DNA of 64,000 bases, from the NCBI GenBank assembly GCA_947000775.1, contig CAMQGK010000567.1:21048001-21112000 (forward strand), written 5' to 3'. This DNA comes from Pterois miles (lineage: Eukaryota > Chordata > Actinopteri > Perciformes > Scorpaenidae). Every line of letters begins with the position of its first letter. Position 1 is the stretch's first letter. The position numbers were made by a program, and so were the translations under genes. Positions 33,503 through 45,250 of the stretch are shown piece after piece. Under the pieces are notes generated by a model that was not told the DNA's origin, did not search any database, and saw only the letters and a list, made by a program, of their open reading frames with translations.

Positions 33503-34085
33503 GGAGTCACCGTCAGGAGAGCTACTGTAGCAGCCACGATGCTGTGTTCACTGTCTCCAGTTCACAGTCCAGGAGAGTTAGCAGCCACGATGCTGTGTTC
33601 ACTGTCTCCAGTTCACAGTCCGGGAGTGTTAGCAGCCACGATGCTGCGTTCACTGTCCCCAGTTCACAGTCCGGGAGTGTTAGCAGCCACGGTGCTGTGT
33701 TCACTGTCTCCACTTCACCGTCCCGTAGCGTTAGCAGCCACAGTGCTGTGTTTAGTGTCGTGGTCATGTAGCCACTTTTCCAGTAAAAATCTCCACCGCA
33801 CATTTAGTTTAGTTTAGCAGGTTGTCAGCTGTGTGTCGAGATTGTGTGTCGTGATGCCCAGATTAACAATAGTGATTGTCCGACAAACTGTTCTACGTTA
33901 GCAGCTGCTAGCTGCTAGTGTTGCCGGTGGCTTTGTGCCCGCTGTAGTGTAACTAAGCGAGTTTCCGACAAACTGTGTGTGTGTGGCGGCGGTGTGTGTG
34001 GGTTTGTTGGTGGCGTTATAGCTGTGAACGCAGCTGTAGCAGACAGTGTGTGTTGTGTCATAAGAGGTCGCTGTCGTCGATCTAC
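33503..34085 (+). mobile_element. MS element copy iv
   Basis: It starts inside the element at the boundary motif GTCAGGAGAGCTACTGTAGC. It then has a four-unit array, ATTTAGTTTAGTTTAGCAGG, TTGTCAGCTGTGTGTC, GTGTTGCCGGTGGCTTTGTG and GTTTGTTGGTGGCGTTATAG. It lacks both termini seen in copy vi. Confidence 0.7.
33538..33770 (+). repeat. 51-bp minisatellite, four full units plus a partial unit
   Basis: Unit starts fall at 33538, 33589, 33640, 33691 and 33742 (GATGCTGTGTTCACTGTCTC and variants). Spacing is exactly 51. This is the same unit as at 9631, with TGT for TGC and CAGTCC for CCGTCC changes shared across units. Confidence 0.95.
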
Positions 34086-35227
34086 CATGTGAACTGGTGA
34101 TAAAACCTAGTAGTGGGTGTAGTAGGCCCCTATTGACCCACATCTATGGGGCTTATCGCGACTGATAACGCCTATTTAATAGACTGAAAACAAGAGATTT
34201 TTGCTTCTGCCATTCATTAATTAGCCCCTTTTTGGAATAGCCTTGGTGACTTGGTGTGGAAAGGCTTTTAGACAAAAACATCGGAAAATATGGTCCATGT
34301 TGAAAAACATTAAAAAACACCTTAACCGAACTTATTCGAGTGTCTGGTATATATCACTCTACAGACAATCAACCTGCCCATTAAATTCAATCAGAGCTCA
34401 TGTTTTATGTGTTGACGGACTGAGATACTCTGCAGGTCATGACTGGAATAATCTCAGAGGATCCGATAAGTCATGCTGGCCTGAGAGCAGCCTGTGTGAT
34501 GATGGAAACACATCGCTTGTGCTGTCTTGCTCTAAGATGAATCACACAATCAGGCTCAATGTAGCTGATATGATTACTCACTAATGACCAACCTACACGC
34601 TCCAGAGTAGACTGAACAGGGGCCATGATGTGCACTATTGGTCAAGTTGTGGATCAGATTGGAGAAAGGTTGTGTTCATGTCTATCTCACTTAACCTGCC
34701 AGTCCTTTGGGAAGTGAATTCCTCTTCAGCGCACACAGAAACATTTCCATGAAGGTGGAGATGAGCGAAAACATTTAACGGAGGATGATCAATACCAGCA
34801 GAGGAACATGAAAGACCACAAAAAGGTTTTGCTTTTCTCTGAACTGCTTTGTAAACCCCAGAGAAGGTAACAGTATCGAGCCATTTTCTGTTTGTTCAGA
34901 TCCACACTGAGAGGCACTAAAAATAACCCGTCCTCTCTGGCGACGTGTGTAGGTCGAGGGTCAAGTGTAGCTTCTTTTGCTCCCCAACATGGCCTATTAT
35001 CACAGTACAGAGCACAAACAACAGCCGCTTTATCTCATCAACTGCTCAACTGGAAACTCTTGCAGCCATGCCTTAGCCATGGGCTCTGGGTCGCATGCCG
35101 TCCACATGACAACTTTTCTCTGTAAATGCTGCTCTACCGCTCATTTTAGAGTAATTGTTCTTTTTAAAATCATTTCTACTGTCTCTATTGTGACTTTACT
35201 AAAAATTAAGCGTTTATTCGACAGCCG
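34086..35227. other. No gene seen
   Basis: Unique-looking sequence. The frames at 34243-34584 and 34892-35234 have no recognisable domain. Confidence 0.45.
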
Positions 35228-35522
35228 TCATTAAGCATTTTAACCGATTAACGCTAGCGGTCAAACATTTTAAAGAAATAATAATAATGAATTAAAAAGC
35301 TGAGAAGAACGCAGAGGAGAGGCTCGTCTCTTTAAAGAGAAAAGCTGGTCCACCTTAATAGAGAGCTGACACAGATACAGGAAGTTGGCTCGGGACTTCC
35401 AGCTGAGGAGTTGTAGCGTGTAGCCTCGTGGCATTTATTCACAAACAAATAAACTGAACACACACTGTCTGCTACAGCTACGTTCACAGCTATAACACCA
35501 CCAACAAACCCACACACACTGC

Positions 35523-35588
<66 letters not shown>

Positions 35589-35872
35589 ATGCTACAGCAG
35601 GCAGGAAGCCACCAGCAGCGCTAACAGTTACTAACATACCTAAAACACACAAATTGCAGGTCAGACAATCACAATTGTTAATCTGGGCAGACACACAGCT
35701 GACAACCTGCTAAACTAAACTAAATGTGCGGTGGAGACTTTTACTGTGAAAGTGTCTGCATATCTGCGACACAACACGCGGTACCATGGCTGCTAATGCT
35801 CCCGGACAGTGAACGCAACACCATGGCTGCTACAGTAACTCTCCTGACAGTGAACTGTTGACTCAGCTGTCT
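35228..35872 (-). mobile_element. MS element copy v, array almost lost
   Basis: The blocks TTAACCGATTAACGCTAGCG, AAAGCTGGTCCACCTTAATA, GATACAGGAAGTTGGCTCGG, GCTACAGCTACGTTCACAGC and CAACCTGCTAAACTAAACTA are in the same order as in copy vi. The minisatellite is reduced to about 1.5 units (35780-35852). A (CA)n tract has expanded inside (35525-35585). The right end is interrupted by a GGCTGTCAA-family element. Confidence 0.75.
35525..35585 (+). repeat. (CA)n microsatellite, about 30 repeats
   Basis: Uninterrupted alternating CA inside MS element copy v. The other copies have only short CA runs at the equivalent place. Confidence 0.95.
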
Positions 35873-36500
35873 GCTCATTTCTTTAATGCATTAACACAAC
35901 TTGCGATTTGTAGGTTGCATTGGGCTCAGCCTTAAAGCTAGAGTGAAGATACTGACATATGAGTCTAGAAAATCGAAGGTATTCATTTGTACCGATCATG
36001 TCATACTGGCTTGTCGCAAAGAGGTTAAATAACGCTCCCAATTTACACTAAATTTTGGCGAGGAAAAACTGGCATGGCCATTTTCAAAGGGGTCCCTTGA
36101 CCTCTGACCTCCAGATATGTGAATGAAAATGGGTTCTCTCTCATTTTATGATAATCACATGCAGTTTGGATCAAGTCATAGTCAAGTCAGCACACTGACA
36201 CACTGACAGTTGTTTTTGCCTGTTGGGCTGCAGTTTGCTAAATGCAGCATCTGTGAGGGTTTCTGGACAATATTTGTCATTGTTTTGTATCGTTAATTGA
36301 TTTCCAGCCATAAATATATACATACATTTGCATAAAGCAGAATATTTGCCCACTCCCATGTTGATAAGAGTATCAAATACTTGACTTTGAGGTACACTTT
36401 GAACAGATGAAAAATATGCAATGAATTTCTGATTAATCGCGATTAACTATGGACAATCGTGATTAACCACAATTAAATATTTTAATTGACAGCCTTTCTT
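35873..36500 (+). mobile_element. MITE, GGCTGTCAA family
   Basis: It begins near TTTCTTTAATGCATTAACAC and contains GCCTTAAAGCTAGAGTGAAG, ATTTTGGCGAGGAAAAACTG, TCCCTTGACCTCTGACCTCC and TCAAGTCATAGTCAAGTCAG. It ends ATTTTAATTGACAGCC near 36495. It is colinear with 47219-48035. Confidence 0.75.
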
Positions 36501-37545
36501 AAAGTTACAAAGGATTCACAGGAATAAAAACGACTTGTTAAATGCAAACAAGGATAAAGACAAATAAAAGCAGGAATAATGAATAAATCTAAAATGGCAG
36601 ATGAAGCACATTGCTTTCAGATTATGGTGATTTTCCTTAAACATACCCAGAAGGAGCAGATTGATTCATGCTGATTTTATGTCCCCAGGCATCTACAGTA
36701 GATGTTGTGTTTCCACCCGAATGAGTGGAAAGAATCAAATCATTGTTTTTTGCTGTAAATACGTCGCCATGCAACAAAGTAAGAAATTGCTTCCGTTAAA
36801 AGAAAGTAAAAGAAAAACACATATTATACCCTTCAAATCAGAAAGAAAGCAGTATTTAAAGTACTAGCGTTTTTGGTTCCAGTTGTATTATAAAAATCAA
36901 ACTGTAACAGAAAAAATCCATTTGAAATTGCTAAAATTGCTGCATAATTTGAGGGCTCTGACAGTAAAGGATTAATCATGACTGTGATCTGAAACAAGCA
37001 GCAGGATGTACAACTGTTGAAGTGAGACTTCTCACATATGTAGTGTATTTTCTCATTCAGTTTTCAACACTGAGAAGCCAAACAACCCTTCCACTAGATC
37101 ACTGCTCGTGAGATGGATCGTGACTTTAGACTATTTATTATGGGTTTTGCTTCCAACAGAGCTTTAGATCACCATTTGTTGAAGGACCTCAACCAGAAAA
37201 TGTGCCTGTATGAAATGATGAAACCACAGGAAGTCTTGGCGTATTTTTCCTCTAGCTTCGGGGAAAAAGTGTGTTTGAAAATACACGAGTTGTGCAGTCA
37301 CAGGAGTGCCATATGTGAATTTTAATATGAGATATAGGGTACATGAGTGCAGCATACGGTGTCCACAGGAGTGGAGATTATTCCCTCTACTGGCAGAGGC
37401 ATTCAAATTGTATAACTTCAGCATAATGCTCTACAGACCTGAAAGAAGAATATAGAGGATATCTAGGATAGGATGTTTTCTTTTTTAAACAAGAAATGTA
37501 GAAGAAAAAGTATTTCATGAAAAACTACAGCAACAAAAGACAATA
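36501..37545. other. No gene seen
   Basis: AT-rich sequence. Overlapping frames on both strands at 37113-37424 are not recognisable as protein. Confidence 0.5.
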
Positions 37546-37625
37546 GAGTCAAGTCAATTTTATTAGTATAGCCCAATATCACAAATCAGAAATTTGCTTC
37601 AGGAGCTTTGCGATCTGTACACTGT
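37546..37625 (+). repeat. Dispersed repeat, AGTCAAGTCAATTTTATT family
   Basis: The text TAGCCCAATATCACAAATCA followed by CTGTACACTGTC matches a very common teleost repeat, recognised from memory. Confidence 0.6.
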
Positions 37626-37739
37626 CTAGTCACAACAGCATAAAACAAAATGATCTTTTACAGCAAGCCAACTGGACATCTCGTACCACCACCCACATGC
37701 AAACAGAGCACAGTAAATTACCCAGAGTTCCCCTCATTA

Positions 37740-38015
37740 GTCACAGGGTTTGAAATCTGGTATTTTTTGACCCGTTAACCCACCGTGACCTCCTCCCTAT
37801 GCAGTGTTTGGCGCTCTTTCTACTTCCTGGTTCACCATTATGGGATGCGAGGAAATGTTCCCACCGGTTAATAAACTTGTGACAACACAGGTGTTACCAA
37901 TTACACCGGACGTTTTACAAGAAAAGGTGACGGTCAATATGTGCAGCGCGCTTACTTTGATTTTTAATGTCCAGTGGCTTTGTGTTTGGCCTCTCTGGTC
38001 CAGCTTTTGCTGAGG
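37740..38015 (+). repeat. Repeat shared with 59445-59900
   Basis: TGTTACCAATTACACCGGAC, AAGAAAAGGTGACG, CGCTTACTTTGAT and CAGCTTTTGCTG correspond to blocks at 59449-59512 and, beyond an inserted SINE, at 59840-59905. A further fragment (CTTCCTGGTTCAC) lies near 45480. Confidence 0.6.
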
Positions 38016-38745
38016 GGTCTAAAGCCTGGCCTCAGGGTGCATGATTCACCCATCCCTTGTTCACACCAGCTGCATGTCAGCTGTGTTACTGCTGCACATT
38101 TACATAGTTTGACTTTCATAATGACCATTTCATATATTTTTGTAATATAACAATATAATTATAATATTGTAATTTATTTTAGACATAAAAAGGTCGTGTG
38201 CTCATTTGTAAATAATAGTAATGATCCACAATTAAAATCATGTACCACATTAATGGAGCCCTGTAAGTCACTGCATGTTTTATAACACTGTCCTGCACAT
38301 ATTTCAGAATAAAAGCCTTGTGTTAAAAAATGAAGGAGTTCTACCCACACAAAAAAAAACGCTTGAGAGGTTTTATTTTGAAATGAAGGCAGGAAATGTT
38401 GATTTAAAAATAAATCTTTACTTTTCTCATGTCTGTGTTATATTCTACATATAGATATAGACATCAAATGTTTAGTAATGTTGCTGATATGATGTCAATA
38501 TACAGTCAAACGATCACTTCCACTGTCTGTTGCTGCTGTGAACTGCACGCAGCTCGCGTCAGATCTCTTGAAGAGGCACATGCCGCGGTGCGGCAGCTCT
38601 AACCTGTTAACATGGACGGCGAAATAAAAAACAGCAGTTAATGCAGCCGCTACCTTTACCTGATGTCCCTGCGAGTAGACCCTGTCCTTTGTTTAGCGCT
38701 GAGACAATGGGCTGTTTATCAGGCCGTTACTGACTCAAAGAGCTG
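38016..38745. other. No gene seen
   Basis: AT-rich sequence with a short GC-richer patch near 38540-38600. Confidence 0.5.
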
Positions 38746-39157
38746 GATCAGGTATCCTGACAATGAGGCCAATCTATTCAGTTCTATGTCTATACATAAT
38801 ATACTGGCATTTTAATTCCTGTTTGACCAGTTCGTTGCTGCATTAAAAAAGGTTTATACTTGAATTGTAATTGCTTTTAATTTTTACGATTTTTTTTGCC
38901 AAGTTGCTGGTTTATTATTTATTTAATAAATAACAATATGCATATGCATTTATTGGTTACATTTTGTTTTACAAAGTTAGGAAAACAAAGTTTAAGTCCA
39001 GCCTGATGTTATCTTACACATAATTGAATGATCCCAGTCTCTTCCACACAGTGAAGCAAACAGCTTATTCGGATCAGTACTTGTATGGGGCGACACCCAA
39101 AGCTCGGGTATCGCTATCGGTAACACAACTGAAAAAGCTGGATTGGTGCATCCCTCG
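38746..39157 (-). mobile_element. hAT-1 MITE copy 3
   Basis: It ends GGATTGGTGCATCCCT in reverse orientation. It contains GTATCGCTATCGGTAACACA, CAGTCTCTTCCACACAGTGA and GAGGCCAATCTATTCAGT, each complementary to blocks of the copies at 22643 and 28797. The left terminus is eroded. Confidence 0.7.
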
Positions 39158-40137
39158 ACACAACACTGTGGAGATTGGTTTGGCTATGCGAGTCTAACCC
39201 AGACAGGACTAGAGCATGATGAAGATTGAGTTTCACCAAGAAATTTCAGCGCCACGTTTGTTTTCTTAGTTTCTTGATATCAGCTGAGTAAGTGTAGAGG
39301 TTGAGGGGTAATTCAAGATGTCAGTATGGCTGCAGGGCAGCTTGTCGTTTGTGCTGTAAATGGTAAACTGTTTGGAAGGAAGGCTGAACAGAAATGAAGG
39401 GATTTTAATTGCAGACTGTCCAAATTAGTGTTCAGAGGGGTGTTTTTGTCTGTTACCTTTCAACGAATGAAGTATTTCTCTTCAGTTCTCATTGCCGCTG
39501 TTTGTTAGTGAGAACGTGTCCTGCGTCACCGAAGAGACTGCTGATGTCGGTGTGTTTCTGACCCGAGAGGCGGGATGTGGGCCGCCACGGGCTGTGTACA
39601 CAGTGAGAGACATTGACCTCCATCACACGCTCACAAACACACACACTCTTTGCTGAGGGCTGTCACAAGACTGCAGGAAACACCCACAAGGTGTTGGTTT
39701 TAGTGACTTTATCAACCCTCTGTACAAAAGCAACGTTGACAAACACTGAAACATTGCTTTTGGTGTGCTAATAAAAAAAAACATGTTTGCCAAGAGTAAT
39801 TTTTACAGGGCACCTGGCCAGACAGCTATTATAAAGGTACTGAGTGTGATAAAACTCTCACCCATCAAATCTTTTTATTCAGTGTTAATTTTGGAAGCAC
39901 TTTTAGATTTAGGTTAGTCTTAAGATGAAAATGATTATTAGTTTTAGTCACATTTTGGTCACTTTTATCTTTCATAGTTTTAGTCCACAACAACTCAGAT
40001 GGATTTAATCCTGTCACCGGAAAGTCTCCTAATTTTGTCAGCTTTTTCTTTTAAACCTGATCTTGTTTAGTCATTAGATTATATTTGGCATTTCTGTCAG
40101 TTTAGTAAAAATTTTTTCACATAAGATTTTATCTTAA
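39158..40137. other. No gene seen
   Basis: No protein frame of any length and no recognised repeat. Confidence 0.5.
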
Positions 40138-40466
40138 AGAGAAAAAGAGAGAGATATTCCTTTATTAGTCCCACAGTGGGGAAATTCAGTTTTACACTCT
40201 GTTGTTCACACAGTACAGTTCACACAGTATGTACTCACACAGTACATATACATGTCAATGGAGAGATGTCAGAGTGATGGGGCTGCTCCTGACAAGCGCC
40301 CAGAGCAGTTGGGGGTTTGGTGCCTTGCTCAGGGGCACCTCGGCAGTGCCCAAGAGGTAAACTGGCACCTCTCCAGCAACCAGTTGGTCTTGGTCCATGG
40401 GGGATTTGAACCCGGGTCCTCCACATCCTAACCCAAGTCCTTACGGACTGAGCTACTGCCGCCCCC
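40138..40466 (-). mobile_element. tRNA-derived SINE (SINE-1), copy 3
   Basis: On the minus strand it has the head GGGGGCGGCAGTAGCTCAG, the B box GGTTCAAATCC, and ends GGGACTAATAAAGG plus a TCTCTCTTTTTC tail. About 215 bp (40250-40465) look identical to 59625-59839. A ~24-bp internal duplication around GTACATATA / GTATGTACTC distinguishes it. Confidence 0.92.
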
Positions 40467-40689
40467 ATAATAATCTTATTATCTAAAGATGAAAAGCACA
40501 GGCTCATTAACAATGCGGGATTCAGTCACACCGTCCTTTATCAGAGCCAATCAGGACCCCCCAACATGTAAAAATACGCGTTACTCAACCAGCCAAACGT
40601 GACCCGACCCTAAAACCGCCAACTTCATGCTTTATAGTAGCACAATTGTCAGGATAGAGTTGTGAGGCAAGAGGGACAGAGACAGTGAG

Positions 40690-40705
40690 CGCCGCCGCCG
40701 CCACT

Positions 40706-40752
<47 letters not shown>
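40690..40752 (+). repeat. (GCC)n trinucleotide repeat, about 20 units
   Basis: GCC triplets with a single ACT interruption near 40703. On the minus strand the same triplets read as a poly-alanine stretch in a 71-codon frame, which has no other protein character. Confidence 0.9.
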
Positions 40753-40755
<3 letters not shown>

Positions 40756-41623
40756 AGTGCAACGTGTGTTTGAGACAGAGAGGTGAAGAGAAGGTGACAA
40801 AATAAAGAGAGATTGTGGTCAACTTTTTATGTTTTCAAAAAAATTTTTAGTCATTTTCATAAATGATATTGCATATTTGATTTAATGTCAGTGCCGTCTC
40901 GTCATCATCTTGTCTTAGTGATAAGGTCGTTCATGAACATGTTTCATCCTAGTTTTCGTTAAAATCAACAGTTTTTGTTGTTCATCAACCATATATTATT
41001 AAGTTAGATGGATGTTGATGTCACACCTCCCAACATTTCAGTTTCTGTGGAAAAACAAGACTAAAGGTTGGGTTGTGATCAAAACTTTGTTGAAAATCAA
41101 AAGTGTTTATAGTTGTTACACACAGCCACACTCAAAGCCAATGTTCATCATGTTCACCGTCTTAGTTTCAGGGACGATTCCAAGATGTTTTTAAATGAGA
41201 CGGCAAAGAGGGGGATCAAGAACCAGCCAGAATGGGCCCATGGGAAATAAGCATTCTATCAGCATTAAACGTTGGCTTAGAAAACACTGGGCATGATTTC
41301 CAGGCTCTTGTACAGTCCTCTGTGCCCTAAATACAGGAAGTATTACAGAAAAAGTGGCACTTCACAAGACCTGGAATTGCCCCTGGTACTCTATCCCAAT
41401 GGCAATTGGAGGGGGTGGGGGGTATTGCAGGTTGCAGGTATTTACTCCGAATCAAAGTATGGGACAAATAGTAATTATGACCACCAAAGTGACGACAGTT
41501 CACCCTGAGGGTGACATGATGATCCATGTCTGGATCAAATTTCACAGAAATCCATCCAACAGTTGTTGAGACATTTCACTCCAAACCACAAACAAACCTT
41601 GCAGTAGAGGAAAAGTCAGGGTT
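40753..41623. other. No gene seen
   Basis: Overlapping frames at 41293-41569 on both strands are unrecognised. The text CAAATTTCACAGAAATCCATCC near 41537 looks repeat-derived. Confidence 0.45.
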
Positions 41624-42814
41624 TGGATGTTAATAAGTAACCGTTTAACTGATAACCGACTTTAAGCATTTTAACTGATTAACACTATTGGCTGAACAGT
41701 TAAAAGAAATATTAAAAATAAATCAAAAAGCTGAGAAAAACACAGAGGAGCAGCACTTTAAGTCGAAAAGCTGGTCCATTTTAAGAAAGAGCCAGCGCAG
41801 AGCTTGTAGCCTCCTAGCATTTATTCACTGACAAACTGTAGTCACACGTCTGCTACAGCTACGATCACAGCTATAACGCCATCGACAAACCCGCACTCAC
41901 CGCCACCACACACACGGTCTGTCGGAACGCTACGGCGGGCACGAAGCCACCGGCAACACTAGCATCTGCTAACGTAGCACAAACACACACACTGTTTGTC
42001 AGACAATCGCTATTGTTAATCCGGGCAGACACACAGCTGACAACCTGCTAAACTAAACTACATGTGCGACGGAAACTTTTACTTTGACACTACACACAAC
42101 ACCGTTGCTGCTAACGCTCCCGGACGGTGAACTGGAGACCGTGAATGCAGCAACGTGGCTACAGTAACTCTCCTGACAGGTGAACTGGAGACCGTGAACG
42201 CAGCACCGTGGCTACAGTCACTCTCCTGACGGTGAACTGGAGACCGTGAACGCAGCACCGTGGCTACAGTAACTCTCCTGACGGTGAACTGGAGACCGTG
42301 AACGCAGCACCGTGGCTCCAGTAACTCTCCTGACGGTGAACTGGAGACCGTGAACGCAGCGCCGTGGTTGCAGTCACTCTCCTGACGGTGAACTGGAGAC
42401 CGTGAACACAGCACCGTGGCTACAGTAACTCTCCTGACGGTGAACTGGAGACCGTGAACGCAGCACCGTGGTTGCAGTAACTCTCCTGACGGTGAACTGG
42501 AGACCGTGAACGCAGTACCGTGGCTATAGTAACTCTCCTGACGGTGAACTGGAGACCGTGAACGCAGCACCGTGGCTATAGTAACTCTCCTGACGGTGAA
42601 CTGGAGACCGTGAACGCAGCACCGTGGTTGCAGTCACTCTCCTGACGGTGAACTGGAGACCGTGAACGCAGCACCGTGGCTACAGTCACTCTCCTGACGG
42701 TGAACTGGAGACCGTGAACGCAGCACCGTGGCTACAGTAACTCTCCTGACGGTGAACTGGAGACTCGGTTGTCTGTTGTGCTCATATTAAGAAAATTTTT
42801 CAAAATTAGCATGC
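41624..42814 (-). mobile_element. MS element copy vi, most complete copy (about 1.19 kb)
   Basis: The left end is GGATGTTAATAAGTAACCG with TTTAACTGATAACCGACTTT. The right end is CAAAATTAGCATGCC, roughly the inverted form. In order it contains GCTGAGAAAAACACAGAGGA, AAAGCTGGTCCATTTTAAG, AGCTACGATCACAGCTATAA, CGGGCAGACACACAGCTGAC, AACCTGCTAAACTAAACTAC, the 52-bp array, and GTTGTCTGTTGTGCTCATAT. There is no transposase frame. Termini starting near GGGATG are hAT-like, but no 8-bp target duplication could be found. Confidence 0.75.
42118..42768 (-). repeat. 52-bp minisatellite, about 12 units
   Basis: Unit starts (CTGACGGTGAACTGGAGACC) fall at 42173, then 42226 and every 52 bases to 42746. The first interval is 53 because of one extra G. 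As 52 is not divisible by 3, the 163-codon minus frame cycles through three phrases (RSPVHRQES, AFTVSSSPSGELL, VHGLQFTVRRVTVATV). The expanded unit ends CTACAGTAACTCTC, the boundary-type unit and not the GTTAGCAGCCAC type. Confidence 0.95.
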
Positions 42815-44315
42815 CTAGGCATCATTAGAGCCATGGCAGGCAAATCATAAAATAGTTTAAGTAGCAAGTTTGGTAATTTTCTCTGGGCCAAGATGCAAAA
42901 ACAGTACAAATAATACAAAAACACACTTGTACTATTGTAACTGTGCTGTATGTCACATGCTCTACATTTCTTCATTGTATTAGAATCATAATAAATTATT
43001 ATCATCATTAAACCTGATAAATGAAGCGGTGTTTAATAACCAGACATGTCAAATCAGTGGTTTACTTATTGAATGCAATTCGGTCCTCGCTAAAATTTGT
43101 ATACTTCTGGCGTGGATTTATATGTAAGACAAAGTACCATCTGCTGGCATTTCATCATGCTGTGTAAACGCCTGCATTTATTTTTCCTCTCTCACCATCC
43201 CACTCTCACCTGTGTGACTCGCTGGCTTCATGGTGATTCATGCCTGTTGCCTCTCCAGCTCTCTCCTGTCAAACCTCATCTCTTTCCCTCCTTTAAAGAG
43301 CTGCCATTAGCTATGCTGAGTCGACGTAAACTAAACACATCAAATATTCATTACACACCGACACACTGCTGCTATGGAATATTATTCATGCTCTCCACAT
43401 CGCTGTGTTCAACACACAGAGGGTCTTTCAAGAGCTCGAGACGGCGTCACACACCATCCATCCAGCAGCACAGCAGAGCTTATCTGCAAACATAGCGAGC
43501 AAGTAGACATATTTAAATTCAATCCACTTCTCTTTGTGTGCCCTTCTCTGAGTCGGTTATATTCGCTCCATTTCTCCAGAGAAGCTATAAAGTAGATCAA
43601 TCTACAGCAGAGATACAGTACGTGCTTTTTTGTCTTTGTCAGAGCCAGTATGAGTTGTAGACTTTCAGATTCAACACATTTTTGGCAAGTTATTTCTGTC
43701 CAGAAATAATAAGAAGACATTAGGGTTAGATGTAAAATATTGATGGTTAAAGGTGATTAGGAGTGAGCGTAGTCAGTTATGGGTCCTCATGAGGATAGAC
43801 CAAGAACATGTGAGTGTGTATGCATGTGTATAAGTGTGCGCTCATCTGTTTTACTGCCTAATTAGTCTCTGTTTGCTGATTACATTACCTGCATTACAGA
43901 ACCACCTAAATGTTTCTAACAGGTGTGTTTTCGCAGGCTGACGTAACTGCAGCTGTGACGCAACTGTCTTATATTATACTGCTGTACTACATCAAGACGC
44001 ATCATTTCTTTTCTCTTTTTTTGACAATTTTTAATCTAAAAAAATCCCAGATTTTTAAAAAATAGATTAGAAGAAGAAGTCCTCACACATGGAAAGCTTG
44101 CTTTGCTTCCCTCTCACAGTAAACGGTGTCCACGCACAGGTCAGAATGTGCTAATAGAAAGTGAGGAAAAGAAAATCAAATGCATACATTTGTTTGGTTT
44201 GTGCAGCAATTTTATTTTTTTAATAATCTGATTTTCACCCAGAGCCTTTTGCTTCATTGCCTTTTCTCGTTTGATATTCAAAAGCAAATCTTAAATTCTA
44301 TATCTAATATATATG

Positions 44316-44364
<49 letters not shown>

Positions 44365-44736
44365 ATATATAGGCTTAGTATATATATATATATATAAAAG
44401 AAGTCCTAAGTCCTATAGGTGAAACGATTAGTCTGTCAACATCATGTTTTTTAGTTGTTTATGATATTAAACTGAATATATTTGGATTTCGGACTGTTGG
44501 TTGGGTAAAACAAAACAGTTGGAAGACATCACCTTGGACATTTTTATTCTAATTGCTGATATTTCACAGACTAAATGATTAAACTATTATGAAAACAACT
44601 GTTAGTTCCTGCCCCTCCCTAAAGTACAGTATAGGTCCTATGTTGTAGTATTAACATATTCCCATTCGATGGTTCGCAGGATATCTTATGCAAAGTTATT
44701 CCTCATTTGTGTGTTTTCCTGCGTATGTCGAGCTTC
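42815..44736. other. No gene seen; contains a (TA)n run
   Basis: (TA)n stretches occupy about 44317-44394. A fragment of the CTGCAACTAA family lies at 44420-44590. A 132-codon frame at 43097-43495 overlaps a minus frame and is unrecognised. Confidence 0.5.
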
Positions 44737-45250
44737 AGGGCTGCGCGGTGGCGCAGTGGTTAGCGTGAACGCCACACAGCGAGAGGGTCGCATGTTCCTC
44801 CTGTGTAGATTTTGCATGCTCTTCCTGTGTTAGCGTTGGTTTTCTCGCCCGGTTACTGGCTTCTCCCCACAGTCTACAGACATGCAGGTTAATTGTTGAC
44901 TCTTTCACACTAATGCAGTTTTGTGTTTTCTGGTTAGCACGGTCGCGTCAAAGCAAGATTCAACAGTTCAGACACAAGCTCAAACCTGGCTTGGGGTCCT
45001 TCTGTGTCGAGTTTGCATGTTCCCTCCTAGCATGGGTTTTCTCCAGGTTCTCCGGCTTCCTCCCACAGTCCAAAGACATGCAGGTTAATTGTTGGCTATA
45101 AATTGTAGGTGTGAATGTGAGCATGAATGGTTGTCTGTCTCTATGTGTCGGCCCTGTGATAGTCTGTGATGTACCCGCCTTCTCCTAATATCAACTGGGA
45201 CTGGTTCCAGCCTCTCCACGATCCTGAACAGGATAAACGGTTGCAGGTTT
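44737..45250 (+). mobile_element. SINE-2, two head-to-tail partial copies
   Basis: The first copy (44737-44905) starts GCGCGGTGGCGCAGTGGTTA and runs to CAGACATGCAGGTTAATTG. The second (44930-45250) lacks a clear head and has GAGTTTGCATGTTCCCTCC, CTCCGGCTTCCTCCCACAGT, CAAAGACATGCAGG and GTGAATGGTTGTCTGTCTC, ending near CAGGATAAACGGTTGCAG. Confidence 0.75.

Noticed and set aside
40585..40800. 71-codon frame with a poly-alanine stretch
   Set aside because: The alanines are the (GCC)n microsatellite; the rest has no protein character.
42079..42570. 163-codon minus-strand frame
   Set aside because: It lies entirely in the 52-bp array; the peptide cycles through three phrases because the unit is not a multiple of three.
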